A DNA stretch of 64,000 nt from Lentzea aerocolonigenes (lineage in GTDB: Bacteria; Actinomycetota; Actinomycetes; Mycobacteriales; Pseudonocardiaceae). This document shows, one piece after another, positions 7,677 through 16,296 of the stretch (positions are counted from its first letter, which is position 1; each line of letters starts with the position of its first letter). Location of the stretch: assembly GCF_000974445.1 (NCBI RefSeq), contig NZ_BBOJ01000014.1, positions 248,001 to 312,000 of the forward strand. The letters are read 5' to 3'. A model generated the notes under the pieces. It had not been told where the DNA came from. It saw only the letters and a list, made by a program, of their open reading frames with translations, and ran no database searches. The position numbers and the translations under genes were made by a program.

Positions 7677-9061
7677 TGCCTGCGCCACACCAGGAAGCCT
7701 GCCAGCGCCGCGCCGAGCAGCACCAGGCCACCCACCACGAGCATCAGACCGGGACGCAGCTGCGTGTCGAACGACGCGGTCGCGACCGGTGTCTGGCCGT
7801 CCGCACCCGCGGGAATCGTGCTCGGCACGACGGGCTTGTTGGGCTTGTTCACGAGCTCCAGCGCGAGCGTCTGGCCCGCGGCGAGCGTGCCGCACGCGGC
7901 CGGTGGCGCCTTCGGGTCGTAGTACTCCTCGTACCCCTTCGGCGCGGCCGCCTCGACCAGGCAGATCTCCTGCGGGGTGCGCAGGTCGGGAACGGTCACC
8001 GTGCCGTCGGAACCGGTCTGCAGCACGAGCGGCTTGCCGTCCGTGCCGACCAGCGGCGAGTCGTCCTGCTTGAGCGCGGGGCTCGTCTGGTCCTTGGCCG
8101 TCACGCGCAGGGCGACGCCGGAGATGGCCTTCTTGGTCTCCGAGTCGATCTTCGTGATCTTCACGGCGCCGGGCGCGGTCTTGGCCTGGCCGTTGGCCTC
8201 GGCGTTGAGCTTCTTCTCACCACCGGTCGTGACCATGCGCTGCATGTTGTCCGTCTGGATCGGCTGGTGCACGACCGGCCGGTCGGCGGGGGAGTCCGCG
8301 GTGACCGCGATCGAGGGCTTGGGACCGGTGGGGATGATCTTGATGGCGGCCGGGCCGCCGTCGGGGCCCGTCGTGACCGTGCCCTCGACGCTGCCGTCGA
8401 AGAGCTTCGCGTCGGTGAGCTTGTACGCGATCGGCGCGTTCGGCACGCCCTTGCCGTTGGCCTTGGTCAGCGCGACGGTCCAGTTCGAGTCGGCGCCGAT
8501 GATCAGAGGTTCCTTCGGCGCGGTGGCGCTGAGCGTCCACGGGCCGCGGTTGGCCTCGGCGTCGGCCTTCATGCGCGCGACGGCGTCCATGACGGACTGC
8601 GGCAGCCGCGCGGCGTAGAACGGCGCGTCGTAGGCGAGGAACTTCGGGTCGGTGGTGTCGAGGCGCACGGCACCGTCCGGAGCGGACGTCCAGCTGTGCA
8701 GGAGGTGCGCGAGAGCGGCGGCCTCGTCCGGCGACTTCGTCGTGGAGTAGCGGAGGAGGAGGTAGGAGATGTTCGCCGCGATGTCCGGGGCGAGCGCCTT
8801 GCCCGCCTTGGTGAGCAGCGCGTCGCCTTCCTTGTAACCGACGTTGCTGTCCGGCGCGGGCAGTGCGTACTGCACGCACCACACGTGCTTCTCCTGCCAG
8901 ACGTATGACCCGTGCCACTCGCTACCTGGAGTGGCGTTGGGCTGGAGCCCTGACGCGTTGTGACCGATGCCCTTGACGCCGACCGCTGACGCCGTCGCGG
9001 GAACGGTCAGGAGCGCGAGCCCTGAGACCATCGCCACGGCGGCCAGACGTTTCCAGCCCAT
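7673..9061 (-). CDS. SpaA/Cna-like surface protein with C-terminal anchor
   Basis: A 462-residue secreted protein. The signal peptide runs to about residue 27 (TASA). An N-terminal domain of about 140 residues resembles thioester domains (WCVQYALPAP at 61-70). A central Ig-like region precedes a SpaA-type prealbumin fold (around 300-390) with GAVKITKIDSETKKAISGV and YEEYY. The C-terminus is a hydrophobic segment plus RRQ, as in wall-anchored proteins, but no LPXTG is seen; the nearest sequence is VPSTIPAGA. It is translationally coupled to the sortase behind it. It may be an adhesin or a membrane-retained surface protein. Confidence 0.75.
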   Translation of the reverse strand: MGWKRLAAVAMVSGLALLTVPATASAVGVKGIGHNASGLQPNATPGSEWHGSYVWQEKHVWCVQYALPAPDSNVGYKEGDALLTKAGKALAPDIAANISYLLLRYSTTKSPDEAAALAHLLHSWTSAPDGAVRLDTTDPKFLAYDAPFYAARLPQSVMDAVARMKADAEANRGPWTLSATAPKEPLIIGADSNWTVALTKANGKGVPNAPIAYKLTDAKLFDGSVEGTVTTGPDGGPAAIKIIPTGPKPSIAVTADSPADRPVVHQPIQTDNMQRMVTTGGEKKLNAEANGQAKTAPGAVKITKIDSETKKAISGVALRVTAKDQTSPALKQDDSPLVGTDGKPLVLQTGSDGTVTVPDLRTPQEICLVEAAAPKGYEEYYDPKAPPAACGTLAAGQTLALELVNKPNKPVVPSTIPAGADGQTPVATASFDTQLRPGLMLVVGGLVLLGAALAGFLVWRRQ

Positions 9062-9378
9062 TTGGATCTTGATCCCCTCTGACCTGTGTTAATCCCGCGT
9101 GCGAGCTTGTCGGTCCCCCACATCGGGGACAAGCCGCCACAGGGAGGAAGTGTGTCGCTACTTTCCGTGTGAACGTGATCGGAATGTGACCGGCCTTACG
9201 CACTTTGTGTAGGACACGCCGCGACACGCCGTAACTTCACTACGCTCCGGAGTTAGCGCAGTATTTGCGCACGTGTGATCGTCGTCGGGGGTAAAGTCGT
9301 CTTTACCGACGGGGAACCTGGCACCGAGCGTGCTCGTTGTACCCGTGACGGCGTAAAGCAACGCCCCAGGAGGACCAG
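9062..9378. promoter_or_regulatory. Divergent intergenic region with small inverted repeats
   Basis: The 317 bases between the surface-protein gene and the Bax1-I gene hold no gene I can support. They contain a perfect 7-bp-arm hairpin, GGTAAAG-TCGT-CTTTACC (9290-9307), and an imperfect repeat CTTGTC...GACAAG near 9106-9133. Both promoters should be here. Confidence 0.6.
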
Positions 9379-10185
9379 GTGCGCTCCAGCAGCAACCCGG
9401 CTTTCCGTAACCTGCCGACAGGCGGCGGGTACGGAGGCTACGCAGGCTTCGGCCAGCCTGAACAGGCCGGCTACCAGCAGGCTCCGCCGCCGCTGACCAG
9501 CGAGCGGCCCATGACGATCGACGACGTCGTCACCAAGACCGGCATCACGCTGGCCGTGGTGGCCGTCACCGCCGTCGTCACGTACCTCATGCAGTGGTGG
9601 GGGCTCCTCTTCCCGGCCGCGATCGTCGGCCTGGTGCTCGGCCTGATCATCTCGTTCAAGCGAGTCCCGAGCCCGCCGCTGGTCATCGCCTACGCCGCCG
9701 TCGAAGGTGTGTTCCTCGGCGCGTTCAGCGGGATCATCGGCACCATGATCGACCGCTGGACCGGCAACCCGGGCCAGGGCGTCGTCGTTATCGGTCAGGC
9801 CATCATCGGCACGATCGGCGTGTTCGCCGGCATGCTCGTGGTCTACAAGACCGGCGCGATCCGCGTCACGCCGAAGTTCACGAAGTGGATCACGGGCGCG
9901 ATCATCGGTGTCGCCGTCCTGATGCTGTTCAACCTGATCGCCAGCTTCTTCATGCCGGCGGGCCTCGGCCTCCGCTCGGGTGGCGCGCTCGCGATCATCT
10001 TCAGCCTCGTCTGCATCGGCCTCGCGGCGTTCAGCTTCCTGATCGACTTCGACGCCGCCGACCAGGCGATCCGGGCCGGCGTGCCGGCCAAGTACGCGTG
10101 GCAGATCGCGTTCGGTCTCACGGTCACCCTGGTGTGGCTGTACACCGAGATCCTGCGCCTGCTGTCGTACTTCAACTCGGACTGA
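9379..10185 (+). CDS. Bax inhibitor-1/YccA family membrane protein
   Basis: A 268-residue protein with a Gly/Gln-rich cytosolic N-terminus (about 40 residues) and seven hydrophobic segments. The end, DFDAADQAIRAGVPAKYAWQ followed by FGLTVTLVWLYTEILRLL, is the actinobacterial Bax1-I signature. Family members are implicated in ion leak and stress tolerance; the bacterial role is not defined. A GTG start at 9379 follows an AGGAGG site by 7 bases. A GC hairpin follows the gene. Confidence 0.9.
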   Translation: MRSSSNPAFRNLPTGGGYGGYAGFGQPEQAGYQQAPPPLTSERPMTIDDVVTKTGITLAVVAVTAVVTYLMQWWGLLFPAAIVGLVLGLIISFKRVPSPPLVIAYAAVEGVFLGAFSGIIGTMIDRWTGNPGQGVVVIGQAIIGTIGVFAGMLVVYKTGAIRVTPKFTKWITGAIIGVAVLMLFNLIASFFMPAGLGLRSGGALAIIFSLVCIGLAAFSFLIDFDAADQAIRAGVPAKYAWQIAFGLTVTLVWLYTEILRLLSYFNSD

Positions 10186-10202
10186 CGTCCCGCAGGTGGG
10201 TT

Positions 10203-10236
10203 CGGAGGGCGCTTCGCTTCGGCGGGGCGCCCTCCG
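10203..10236 (+). terminator. Terminator hairpin after Bax1-I gene
   Basis: Perfect 10-bp G+C arms (10203-10212 and 10227-10236) with a 14-base loop, 18 bases after the stop codon. No T-tract. Confidence 0.6.
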
Positions 10237-10255
10237 GCGTTTGCAGGGGGTGGAA

Positions 10256-10573
10256 ATGACCAAGCGATTCGCCGAGGCGATGCGGTTGATGCGCCGTCGC
10301 GACCCGCAATTGCGGGAAGACGGCTTCTGGGCGCTGAAGCCGCACGCCGCCGAGCACGTCGACGAGTTGATCGAGGCGTTTCACGCGGAGCAGGACCACG
10401 GCCTGAGGGCGTGGCTGTTCGAGCTGATCGCGGAAGCGCGTGATCCGAAAGCGCTGCCACTCCTGGTGCGGCACCTGGCGAACGAGGAACTGCGCATGTA
10501 CGCGGTGCATGGGCTGAAGGCGCTCAACACGAAGGAAGCGCGCACCGCGCTCTATCGGGACCGTGCGAACTAG
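10256..10573 (+). CDS. Small HEAT-repeat-like protein
   Basis: A 105-residue helical protein with two or three HEAT/PBS-lyase-type repeats, seen in ELIAEARDPKALPLLVRHLA and NEELRMYAVHGLKAL. Such repeats make protein-protein contacts. The ATG at 10256 follows a GGGGGTGG site; an upstream in-frame start overlaps the terminator and is unlikely. Its 3' end overlaps the convergent 69-residue gene by 4 bases. Function unknown. Confidence 0.75.
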   Translation: MTKRFAEAMRLMRRRDPQLREDGFWALKPHAAEHVDELIEAFHAEQDHGLRAWLFELIAEARDPKALPLLVRHLANEELRMYAVHGLKALNTKEARTALYRDRAN

Positions 10574-10779
10574 GCGCGCCACCGCACGTCGGGCAGTTCG
10601 GTACCCACCTTGATCAGGCAGGTCGTGCACAGGGCGCCCGCCTGAGCACGCGAAACCCGTTCATCGGGTACCGAGTGCTCGCAGACGGCCTCGTAAAAGC
10701 TCCGGGAGCCATTGGCCTGGTCGAGGGAGAAGGCATGGCATTGCAGGTCGTATTCGCTTTGCCACCACACGTACGGCAT
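10570..10779 (-). CDS. Small cysteine-containing protein, zinc-ribbon-like
   Basis: A 69-residue protein with cysteines in YDLQCHAF, YEAVCEHS and ALCTTCLIKVG. Four Cys plus His are compatible with one metal site. Similar small proteins of about this length seem common in Pseudonocardiales, but I know no function. The ATG follows an AAGGAGGG site. It is convergent with the HEAT-like gene. Confidence 0.65.
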   Translation of the reverse strand: MPYVWWQSEYDLQCHAFSLDQANGSRSFYEAVCEHSVPDERVSRAQAGALCTTCLIKVGTELPDVRWRA

Positions 10780-10873
10780 GTCCGACCCTCCTTGCTCATC
10801 GGTAGGGACGGACTTCCCCTCGCCGGATGACGCCGTTGCGCGACGAAATACCTCATCGGCAGAAAGGTCGCAC

Positions 10874-10910
10874 GCAAGTAGCTCCGTTCGGGTGAAGCGG
10901 AGCTACTTGC
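10874..10910 (-). terminator. Terminator hairpin after the thiolase gene
   Basis: Perfect 13-bp arms (10874-10886 and 10898-10910) with an 11-base loop, 34 bases beyond the thiolase stop on the minus strand. No T-tract, typical of actinobacterial stem-only terminators. Confidence 0.75.
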
Positions 10911-10943
10911 AAGCGTCAATTTGCAGATCTTGAGGAAAAAACC

Positions 10944-12164
10944 TCAGCTGAGGCGCTCGATCACCATCGCCATGCCCTGGCCGCCGCCGACGCACATGGT
11001 TTCGAGACCGAACTGCTTGTCGTGGAACTGCAGAGAATTGATCAAGGTCGTGGTGATTCGCGCACCCGTCATGCCGAACGGGTGGCCGACGGCGATGGCG
11101 CCGCCGTTCACGTTCAGACGATCAATGTCGATTCCGAGGTCCTTGTAGGACGGAATCACCTGGGCGGCGAACGCCTCGTTGATCTCCACGAGGTCGATGT
11201 CGGAGATCGACAGGCCGGCCAGGGCCAGTGCGCGCTTCGACGCCTCGACCGGGCCGAGGCCCATGATCTCCGGCGACAGGCCCGAGACGCCGGTGGAGAC
11301 GATCCGGGCCAGCGGGGTGATGCCGAGCTCGCGCGCCTTCGTGTCGGACATGATCACCAGGGCCGCGGCGCCGTCGTTGAGCGGGCAGCAGTTGCCGGCG
11401 TTGATGCGGCCGTCGGGGCGGAAGACGGGCTTGAGCTGCGAGACGGCCTCGTAGGTCACGCCGGCGCGCGGGCCGTCGTCGGCCGACACGACCGTGCCGT
11501 CGGGCAGCGTCACCGGGGTGATCTCGCGGGCCCAGAAGCCGTCGGCGATGGCCTTCTCGGCGAGGTTCTGCGAGCGGACGCCGAACTCGTCCATCTCCTG
11601 GCGCGTCACGCCCTTGAGCAGCGCCAGGTTCTCGGCGGTCTGGCCCATCGGGATGTAGACGTCCGGCACGACGTCCAGCGTGCGCGGGTCCACCCACTCC
11701 GAGGCGCCGGTGGTGGCGGTGGACGCCGTGCGCGCCTCGGCGTCGGCGAACAGCGGGTTGTGGGTGTCGGGCCACGAGTCGGAGCTGCCCTTGGCGAACC
11801 GCGACACGGTCTCGACGCCGGCCGAGATGAACACGTCGCCCTCGCCCGCCTTGATGGCGTGCAGGGCCATGCGCGTGGTCTGCAGCGACGAGGCGCAGTA
11901 CCGGGTGACGGTGGTGCCGGGCAGGTTGTCCTGGCCGAGCAGCACGGACACCACGCGCGCCATGTTGAAGCCCTGCTCGCCGCCGGGCAGGCCGCAGCCG
12001 AGCATCAGGTCGTCGATCTGCGCGGGATCGAGCTGGGGGACCTTGCCGAGCGCTGCACGAACCATCTGCGCCGCCAGGTCGTCTGGCCGCACGTCCTTCA
12101 GCGAGCCCTTGCCCGCGCGGCCGATGGGGGAACGGGCAGCGGAGACGATCACGGCCTCAGGCAT
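10944..12164 (-). CDS. Acetyl-CoA C-acyltransferase (thiolase)
   Basis: A 406-residue type I thiolase. The nucleophilic cysteine is in TRYCASSLQTT, the central signature is NAGNCCPLNDGAA, and the C-terminal pair appears as NVNGGAIAVGHPFGMTGAR and CVGGGQGMA (second Cys). The enzyme cleaves 3-ketoacyl-CoA with CoA in beta-oxidation. It corresponds by position to Rv1074c (fadA3). A GTG directly precedes the ATG; the ATG at 12164 is better spaced from GAGGAG and is used here. Confidence 0.93.
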   Translation of the reverse strand: MPEAVIVSAARSPIGRAGKGSLKDVRPDDLAAQMVRAALGKVPQLDPAQIDDLMLGCGLPGGEQGFNMARVVSVLLGQDNLPGTTVTRYCASSLQTTRMALHAIKAGEGDVFISAGVETVSRFAKGSSDSWPDTHNPLFADAEARTASTATTGASEWVDPRTLDVVPDVYIPMGQTAENLALLKGVTRQEMDEFGVRSQNLAEKAIADGFWAREITPVTLPDGTVVSADDGPRAGVTYEAVSQLKPVFRPDGRINAGNCCPLNDGAAALVIMSDTKARELGITPLARIVSTGVSGLSPEIMGLGPVEASKRALALAGLSISDIDLVEINEAFAAQVIPSYKDLGIDIDRLNVNGGAIAVGHPFGMTGARITTTLINSLQFHDKQFGLETMCVGGGQGMAMVIERLS

Positions 12165-12255
12165 CACGAAACTCCTCGTTGAGAGTCAAGGTTGCCGTCG
12201 AGCGTAGTTAACGCCCGCTCACCCCGGCCAGCGCACGTGACGGGGATTTCGAAAC

Positions 12256-13128
12256 TCAGGCGTGCCGCCTTTGCAGCCACGCGGGCACGCGGGACGTCCT
12301 GACCGCCAGCGCCGCCGCCGAACGCACCGGTGACGACGACCCGGCCCAGCCCGGCCACAGTCCCGCCACCTGGCACAACGGCGCGAGCAGCACGCCGGCC
12401 GCGGCCTCGTAGCCGACGGCGCTGGGATGGAAGCGGTCGGAGCTGAACATGTCCACGTGCCGCGCGGTGAACTCCGGGGCGAGCAGGTTCCCGAGCGACA
12501 CCGGCACACCGCCCGACCGCGACACCTCGGCCGTCTGGGCCGCCGCGAGCCGCACGCTGTACTGGTGCCCGACCATCCGCAACGGCTGCGGGATCGGCCG
12601 CACGGTCCCCAGATCGGGACAGGTCCCCACGACGACACCGCACCCGATCGCGCGCAGCTTCCGCACCTGCTCACCCAGCAGCGAAGCGGACTCGCGCACG
12701 CCGAGCCGCGACGTCACGTCGTTCGCGCCGATGATGATCAGCGCCACCTGTGGTTCGTCCAGCACGGCCGCTTCGACCTGCCGCACCAGGTCGCGGGTGG
12801 TCGAGCCGCTGACGGCGTACGTCGAGAGCCGCACCGGCCGTGCCGCCTCCTCCGCCAGCGCCCGGGCCAGCAGCACGCCCGGCATCTGCGAGGGATGTGT
12901 CACACCGACGCCGACCGCCATCGAGTCGCCGAGCACGGCCAGCCGCAGCGGATCGCCGCCGTCGTCCAGGTAGACGCCGTCCGGGGCGGGCCAGAGGTGC
13001 TCCAGCACGCCGATGGCCAGGCGAGCGCGTCTGCCCTGCTCGTTCAGCAACCCGACGAGCGCGCCCGAGAGCCCGCCGAGCGTCGCGGCGGTCATCGCCA
13101 CCGCTCGCAGCGTTCTCAGTCCGATCAT
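12256..13128 (-). CDS. SGNH/GDSL-family hydrolase
   Basis: A 290-residue esterase-like protein. An N-terminal hydrophobic stretch (about 8-28) suggests membrane anchoring or export. The SGNH blocks are LAVLGDSMAVG (Ser), VSGSTTRDL (Gly), IIIGANDVTS (Asn) and SDRFHPSAVGY (Asp and His). It is the counterpart of Rv1075c, a mycobacterial GDSL esterase. The ATG at 13128 follows AAGGGGG at good spacing; GTG at 13137 is possible. It is divergent from cbs. Confidence 0.88.
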   Translation of the reverse strand: MIGLRTLRAVAMTAATLGGLSGALVGLLNEQGRRARLAIGVLEHLWPAPDGVYLDDGGDPLRLAVLGDSMAVGVGVTHPSQMPGVLLARALAEEAARPVRLSTYAVSGSTTRDLVRQVEAAVLDEPQVALIIIGANDVTSRLGVRESASLLGEQVRKLRAIGCGVVVGTCPDLGTVRPIPQPLRMVGHQYSVRLAAAQTAEVSRSGGVPVSLGNLLAPEFTARHVDMFSSDRFHPSAVGYEAAAGVLLAPLCQVAGLWPGWAGSSSPVRSAAALAVRTSRVPAWLQRRHA

Positions 13129-13243
13129 CCGCAACACCCCCTTTCAAAGTGAATCGTCGGTACCGCTGTTCGAATTAACCTCCGCAGTCACTAGAGCTAG
13201 GCTTCGTTCGCTATCTCGAAGAGTGGGAGTGGGGAGTTACGCG

Positions 13244-14614
13244 GTGGAGTACGTCGAGCACGTCGTCGATCTGGTCGGCAACACGCCGCTGGTCAAGCTC
13301 AACTCCCTGACCTCGGGAATCAAGGCCACGGTGCTGGCCAAGGTCGAGTACCTGAACCCCGGCGGCAGCGTGAAGGACCGCATCGCGCTGCGGATGGTCG
13401 AGGCGGCAGAGAAGTCCGGCGCGCTCCAGCCCGGCGGCACGATCGTCGAGCCCACGTCCGGCAACACCGGCGTCGGTCTCGCCCTGGTCGCCCAGCGCAA
13501 GGGCTACAAGTGCGTCTTCGTCTGCCCGGACAAGGTCAGCGAGGACAAGCGCAACGTCCTCAAGGCCTACGGCGCCGAGGTCGTGGTCTGCCCGACCGCC
13601 GTCGCGCCAGAGCACCCCGACTCGTACTACAACGTCTCCGACCGGCTGGTCCGCGAGATCCCCGGCGCGTGGAAGCCGGACCAGTACTCCAACCCGGAGA
13701 ACCCGGCGAGCCACTACCACCAGACCGGCCCCGAGATCTGGCGCCAGACCGAGGGCAAGATCACGCACTTCGTCGCGGGCGTCGGCACCGGCGGCACGAT
13801 CTCCGGCACCGGCCGCTACCTCAAGGAGGTCTCGGACGGCGCGGTGAAGATCATCGGCGCGGACCCCGAGGGCTCGGTGTACTCGGGCGGCACCGGTCGT
13901 CCGTACCTGGTCGAGGGTGTCGGCGAGGACTTCTGGCCGGAGGCGTACGACAAGACCATCTGCGACCAGGTCGTCGAGGTCTCCGACGCGGACTCGTTCG
14001 ACATCACCCGCCGCCTCGCCCGCGAGGAAGGCCTGCTCGTCGGCGGTTCCTGCGGCATGGCGGCCGCCGCGGCGCTGCGCATCGCCAAGGACCTGCCCGA
14101 GGACGCCGTCGTGGTCGTGATCCTCCCGGACGGCGGCCGCGGCTACCTCTCGAAGGTCTTCAACGACCGGTGGATGGCCTCCTACGGCTTCCTCCCGCCG
14201 GACTCGACCGGCGCGACCGTCGGCGACGTGCTGCGCCGCAAGGGCGGCATGCTGCCCGACCTCGTGCACGCTCACCCGAACGAGACCGTCGGTGACGCCG
14301 TCGCGATCCTGCGCGAATTCGGCGTGTCGCAGATGCCGGTCGTCAACGCCGAACCGCCGGTCATGGCCGCCGAGGTCGCGGGCGCGGTGAACGAGCGCGA
14401 CCTGCTCGATGCCCTGTTCACCGGCAAGGCCCAGCTGTCGGACCGCCTGGACAAGCACATGTCGCCGCCGCTGCCCACGCTCGGCGCCGGCGAGCCGGTC
14501 GGGATCGCGATGAACGCCCTCTCGCACGCCGACGCGGCCCTCGTCCTGGAGGACGGCAAGCCCGCCGGCGTAGTCACGCGACAGGACATTCTGGGGTTCT
14601 TGGCTGGTCGCTGA
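13244..14614 (+). CDS. cbs: Cystathionine beta-synthase
   Basis: A 456-residue PLP enzyme joining serine and homocysteine into cystathionine. The PLP lysine is K44 in GGSVKDR, and the phosphate loop PTSGNTG and GTGGTISGTGRYLKE follow. The last 125 residues form a pair of CBS domains (VGDAVAILREFGVSQMPVV; GVVTRQDILGFLAGR), as in the mycobacterial enzyme Rv1077 and in SAM-regulated relatives. The GTG at 13244 follows GGGGAG. With metB downstream it forms a transsulfuration module. Confidence 0.95.
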   Translation: MEYVEHVVDLVGNTPLVKLNSLTSGIKATVLAKVEYLNPGGSVKDRIALRMVEAAEKSGALQPGGTIVEPTSGNTGVGLALVAQRKGYKCVFVCPDKVSEDKRNVLKAYGAEVVVCPTAVAPEHPDSYYNVSDRLVREIPGAWKPDQYSNPENPASHYHQTGPEIWRQTEGKITHFVAGVGTGGTISGTGRYLKEVSDGAVKIIGADPEGSVYSGGTGRPYLVEGVGEDFWPEAYDKTICDQVVEVSDADSFDITRRLAREEGLLVGGSCGMAAAAALRIAKDLPEDAVVVVILPDGGRGYLSKVFNDRWMASYGFLPPDSTGATVGDVLRRKGGMLPDLVHAHPNETVGDAVAILREFGVSQMPVVNAEPPVMAAEVAGAVNERDLLDALFTGKAQLSDRLDKHMSPPLPTLGAGEPVGIAMNALSHADAALVLEDGKPAGVVTRQDILGFLAGR

Positions 14615-14701
14615 GCGTAGAACCGGGTGCGTCCGATAGCGTGACGCCCCAGATCATCAGTCTTACTCGTACACGGCCCAGCCAAGGGGGTTGGAAACCG
14701 G

Positions 14702-15775
14702 ATGAACGCTCCGCAGCCGCCAGGAAACCAGTTCGGCGGTCAGCCGCAGGAGCCCAACGCGGACGCCACGCAGATCGTCCCGGGGGGTGGGCAGCCGTCC
14801 GCGGCGAACCCGAACCCGGACGCGACGCAGGTCGTCTCGCCTGGTCAGGCTCCCGCGGCACCGCAGCAGAACGCGGACGCCACCCAGGTCGTCAGCCCCG
14901 GCCAGGTGCCGCCGGCGGCAGCCCACGGTTCGGGCGGCTTCCCGGCACAGGGACCCGGCTCTGGCGGTTTCCCCGCCCAGCAGCCGCCCTCGTACGGTGC
15001 GCCGCAGTCGAACCCGTACGGGCAGCCGCAGCAGCAGCCGTACGGTGCTCCGCAGTCCAACCCGTACGGCCAGCCGCAGCAGCAGGCGTACGGTCAGCCG
15101 CAGCAGCCGTACGGTGCGCCGCAGTCGAACCCGTACGGCCAGCCGCAGCAGCAGGCGTACGGCCAGCCCGGCGGCTACGGCGCGCCCGGCTACGGCATGG
15201 CGCCGCCGCCTCCCACCGGCTACGCCGAGTGGGGCTCGCGCTTCGTCGGCTTCCTGATCGACATCGCGGCCCCGACCGTCGTGACGCTGATCCTCTACTA
15301 CGTGGTCGTCGGCATCGCGGTTGGCGCGGACGCTCCCGGCCTCGCGCTGCTGGCCATCCCGATCTGGCTGGCGAACCTCGGCTTCGTGATCTGGAACTCG
15401 ATCATCAAGCAGGGCCAGACCGGTCAGTCGATCGGAAAGAAGGTCGCGAAGATCAAGCTGGTCTCCGAGGAGACCATGCAGCCTCTTGGCGGCGGTACGA
15501 CGTTCGTGCGCCAGCTGTGCCACGTCATCGACGGTCTGCCGTGCTACGCGGGTTACTTCGCCCCGCTGTGGGAGCCGAAGAAGCAGACCTGGGCCGACAA
15601 GATCATGAAGTCCATCGTGATCAACGCCCCGGAGACCGCCTCTCCGTACGGCGGTGGCGCCGGCACCGGTGGCTTCCAGCAGCAGCCGGGCACCGGTGGG
15701 TACCCGCAGCAGCAGCCGGGTGGCTACGGCCAGCCGCCGCAGCAGGGCTACGGCGGCCAGCAGCAGGGTTGGTGA
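14702..15775 (+). CDS. pra: RDD-family membrane protein with repeat-rich N-terminus (Pra-like)
   Basis: A 357-residue protein matching the place and layout of the mycobacterial proline-rich antigen Rv1078. Residues 19-75 hold three 19-residue repeats around DATQ(V/I)V. Residues 97-155 are PYGAPQSNPYGQPQQQ repeats. An RDD domain follows (about 175-310; WGSRFVGFLIDIAAPTVV, NSIIKQGQTGQSIGKKVAK), and the tail is Gln/Gly-rich. RDD proteins are membrane proteins of poorly known function. The threonines in the DATQVV repeats fit FHA-binding phospho-sites, an inference. The ATG follows AAGGGGG. Confidence 0.85.
   Translation: MNAPQPPGNQFGGQPQEPNADATQIVPGGGQPSAANPNPDATQVVSPGQAPAAPQQNADATQVVSPGQVPPAAAHGSGGFPAQGPGSGGFPAQQPPSYGAPQSNPYGQPQQQPYGAPQSNPYGQPQQQAYGQPQQPYGAPQSNPYGQPQQQAYGQPGGYGAPGYGMAPPPPTGYAEWGSRFVGFLIDIAAPTVVTLILYYVVVGIAVGADAPGLALLAIPIWLANLGFVIWNSIIKQGQTGQSIGKKVAKIKLVSEETMQPLGGGTTFVRQLCHVIDGLPCYAGYFAPLWEPKKQTWADKIMKSIVINAPETASPYGGGAGTGGFQQQPGTGGYPQQQPGGYGQPPQQGYGGQQQGW
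14993..15160 (+). repeat. In-frame tandem repeats (PYGAPQSNPYGQPQQQ type)
   Basis: About three copies of a 48-base unit inside the Pra-like gene, with partial copies between them. The frame is kept and repeats reappear in the tail, so copy number may vary between strains by slippage or recombination. Confidence 0.8.
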
Positions 15776-16296
15776 ACCCTCAGCAGCCGTACCAGCCCCC
15801 GGTCACCCAGTGGCCGGGGGCTGGCCCGCATCCGGGGCCTGGTGGCAGGCCCGGTCCGGCGCGTCCGAGCGGCGCGACGGGCGTGATCGGCGGTATCTCG
15901 GGAGTGCTGGCCGGTCTCTTCGTCCTGGGCGGCACGATCTGGGCGCTGGTCCAGATCGGCGGGACGTTCGGTCTGCTGATCGACGCGGTGACCCCGCTGG
16001 TCCTGCTCGCGTTGCAGGCGCTCGCGGCCGTGCTGCTGCTGTGCGGCGGGTTGTTGTTGTGCCTGCGGGTGGGCTTCGGCAGGTTCCTCCTCCCCGTGGG
16101 CGCGGTCGTGGTGGTGGGCATCGTGCTGGTCGCGATCCTGCAGGAGTTCCCGTTCGGCGCGGTCGTTCCGGTGATGGCGTTCGCGTTCCTGCACGTGCAG
16201 GACGTCGTGTGGTTCACGCTGGTGTTCGCGGTGGCCGGTTCACTGCTTGGACTACTCCCGTCGACCGCCAGATGGGTGAGTACTCTTCGAACATGA
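15772..16296 (+). CDS. Small four-helix membrane protein
   Basis: A 174-residue protein with a Pro/Gly-rich N-terminus of about 40 residues, then four hydrophobic segments (GVIGGISGVLAGLFVLGG; LLIDAVTPLVLLALQALAAV; LLPVGAVVVVGIVLVAI; VVWFTLVFAVAGSLLGLLP). It starts at GTG 15772 within the stop of the Pra-like gene (GTGA) and ends within the metB start (ATGA), so the three genes form one coupled unit. I do not recognise the family. Confidence 0.75.
   Translation: MNPQQPYQPPVTQWPGAGPHPGPGGRPGPARPSGATGVIGGISGVLAGLFVLGGTIWALVQIGGTFGLLIDAVTPLVLLALQALAAVLLLCGGLLLCLRVGFGRFLLPVGAVVVVGIVLVAILQEFPFGAVVPVMAFAFLHVQDVVWFTLVFAVAGSLLGLLPSTARWVSTLRT

Noticed and set aside
5765..9061. Polysaccharide biosynthesis cluster
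   Set aside because: Only one deacetylase-like gene and a sortase pair; no glycosyltransferases or flippase.
14993..15160. CRISPR-like array
   Set aside because: Repeats are contiguous, in frame within a gene and have no spacers.
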